From Oscillospiraceae bacterium (lineage in GTDB: Bacteria > Bacillota_A > Clostridia > Saccharofermentanales > Saccharofermentanaceae), in assembly GCA_902791885.1 (NCBI GenBank), contig CADAXO010000040.1, forward strand, positions 1 to 13,451: a stretch of 13,451 nucleotides of DNA, read 5' to 3'. The notes under the pieces were generated by a model, which did not search any database, was not told the origin of the DNA, and saw nothing but the letters and a program-made list of their open reading frames with translations. This document shows, one piece after another, positions 13,220-13,451 of this stretch (within the stretch, counting starts at the first letter, position 1; each line of letters begins with the position of its first letter). The translations under genes were made by a program, and so were the position numbers.

Positions 13220-13451
13220 TCGTCAGCGTGAACGATCCTCCGCGCTCTCCCAGGATAACGACAGGAGATACTACTGATCTTAACTTGTTCTTAAGGTACG
13301 AGATATAAAGCCAAAGGGCATCCTCTCCCATATCGGCTTCGCCGCTCCACACGCGCTCGATGAGATACTCCGTCGTAAGAGGTTTGCCTGCGTTAAGCAT
13401 GAGTTCCCTCATAAGTTCGTATTCCTTGAGCGAGAGCCTTACGGTGTTGCC
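13212..13451 (-). CDS. OmpR/PhoB-family response regulator, C-terminal DNA-binding domain (partial)
   Basis: The gene enters from the right edge in frame; 79 residues and the TAA stop (13212-13214) are visible. They form a winged-helix Trans_reg_C domain: LSLKEYELMRELMLNAGKPL, then the recognition region EDALWLYISYLKNKLRSV and the wing ILGERGGSFTL. An ATG at 13412 is internal and not the start. The receiver domain lies beyond the window. The stop overlaps the kinase ATG by 8 nt, the usual layout of a cognate pair. It should bind DNA, possibly upstream of the lipoprotein genes; the wing motif usually reads R-G-x-G-Y, here R-G-G-S-F. Confidence 0.93.
   Translation of the reverse strand, partial: GNTVRLSLKEYELMRELMLNAGKPLTTEYLIERVWSGEADMGEDALWLYISYLKNKLRSVVSPVVILGERGGSFTLTNE

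Overview
The window looks like chromosome from a member of the Clostridia (Bacillota). The strongest reason is a six-cysteine SCIFF ranthipeptide precursor with its radical SAM maturase (5589-7230), a pair close to universal in Clostridia. AGGAGG-type ribosome sites, a choline/glucan-binding-type repeat protein, lipoproteins with clostridial lipoboxes and a DivIC/FtsB-type division protein agree. Genus cannot be decided by eye. No tRNA, rRNA, CRISPR, insertion sequence or phage gene was seen.

Layout. 1-1541 (-): the N-terminal two thirds or so of a secreted repeat protein whose C-terminus lies outside the window. 1542-1840: a regulatory-looking gap with hairpins and a two-codon minigene. 1841-2101 (+): a small unrecognised protein, convergent with a DivIC/FtsB-like protein (2111-2434, -). 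2522-3160 (+): a signal-less HExxHxxGxxD metallopeptidase. 3292-4131 (+): a zinc-ribbon protein with a degenerate HD domain, closed by a strong terminator. 4195-5532 (+): an Orn/Lys/Arg decarboxylase-family PLP enzyme. 5589-8137 (+): SCIFF peptide, terminator, SCIFF maturase, and an overlapping 1-phosphofructokinase-family kinase. 8141-9082 (-): a membrane-anchored C39-like protein that has lost its catalytic Cys and His. 9137-10462 and 10619-11887 (-): two paralogous acidic lipoproteins sharing a repeated domain of about 105 residues. 11971-13451 (-): a two-component system made of the end of an OmpR-type regulator and a histidine kinase whose frame is broken by a 7-bp tandem duplication.

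How the parts work together. The SCIFF unit is a complete peptide-modification module: a near-perfect consensus promoter drives the precursor, an intercistronic terminator lowers expression of the maturase, and the maturase installs Cys thioethers. The minus-strand right half is a cell-envelope block in which a sensor kinase/regulator sits directly upstream of lipoprotein genes of unknown function.

Most notable points: the exact 7-bp duplication that disables (or phase-switches) the kinase; the Gly in this SCIFF peptide at the position where I recall Thr in characterised members; three genes whose best -10 element lies only 6-7 nt before ATG, suggesting leaderless mRNAs; a long perfect inverted repeat bracketing the promoter of the second lipoprotein; and two apparent pseudoenzymes (C39-like and HD).
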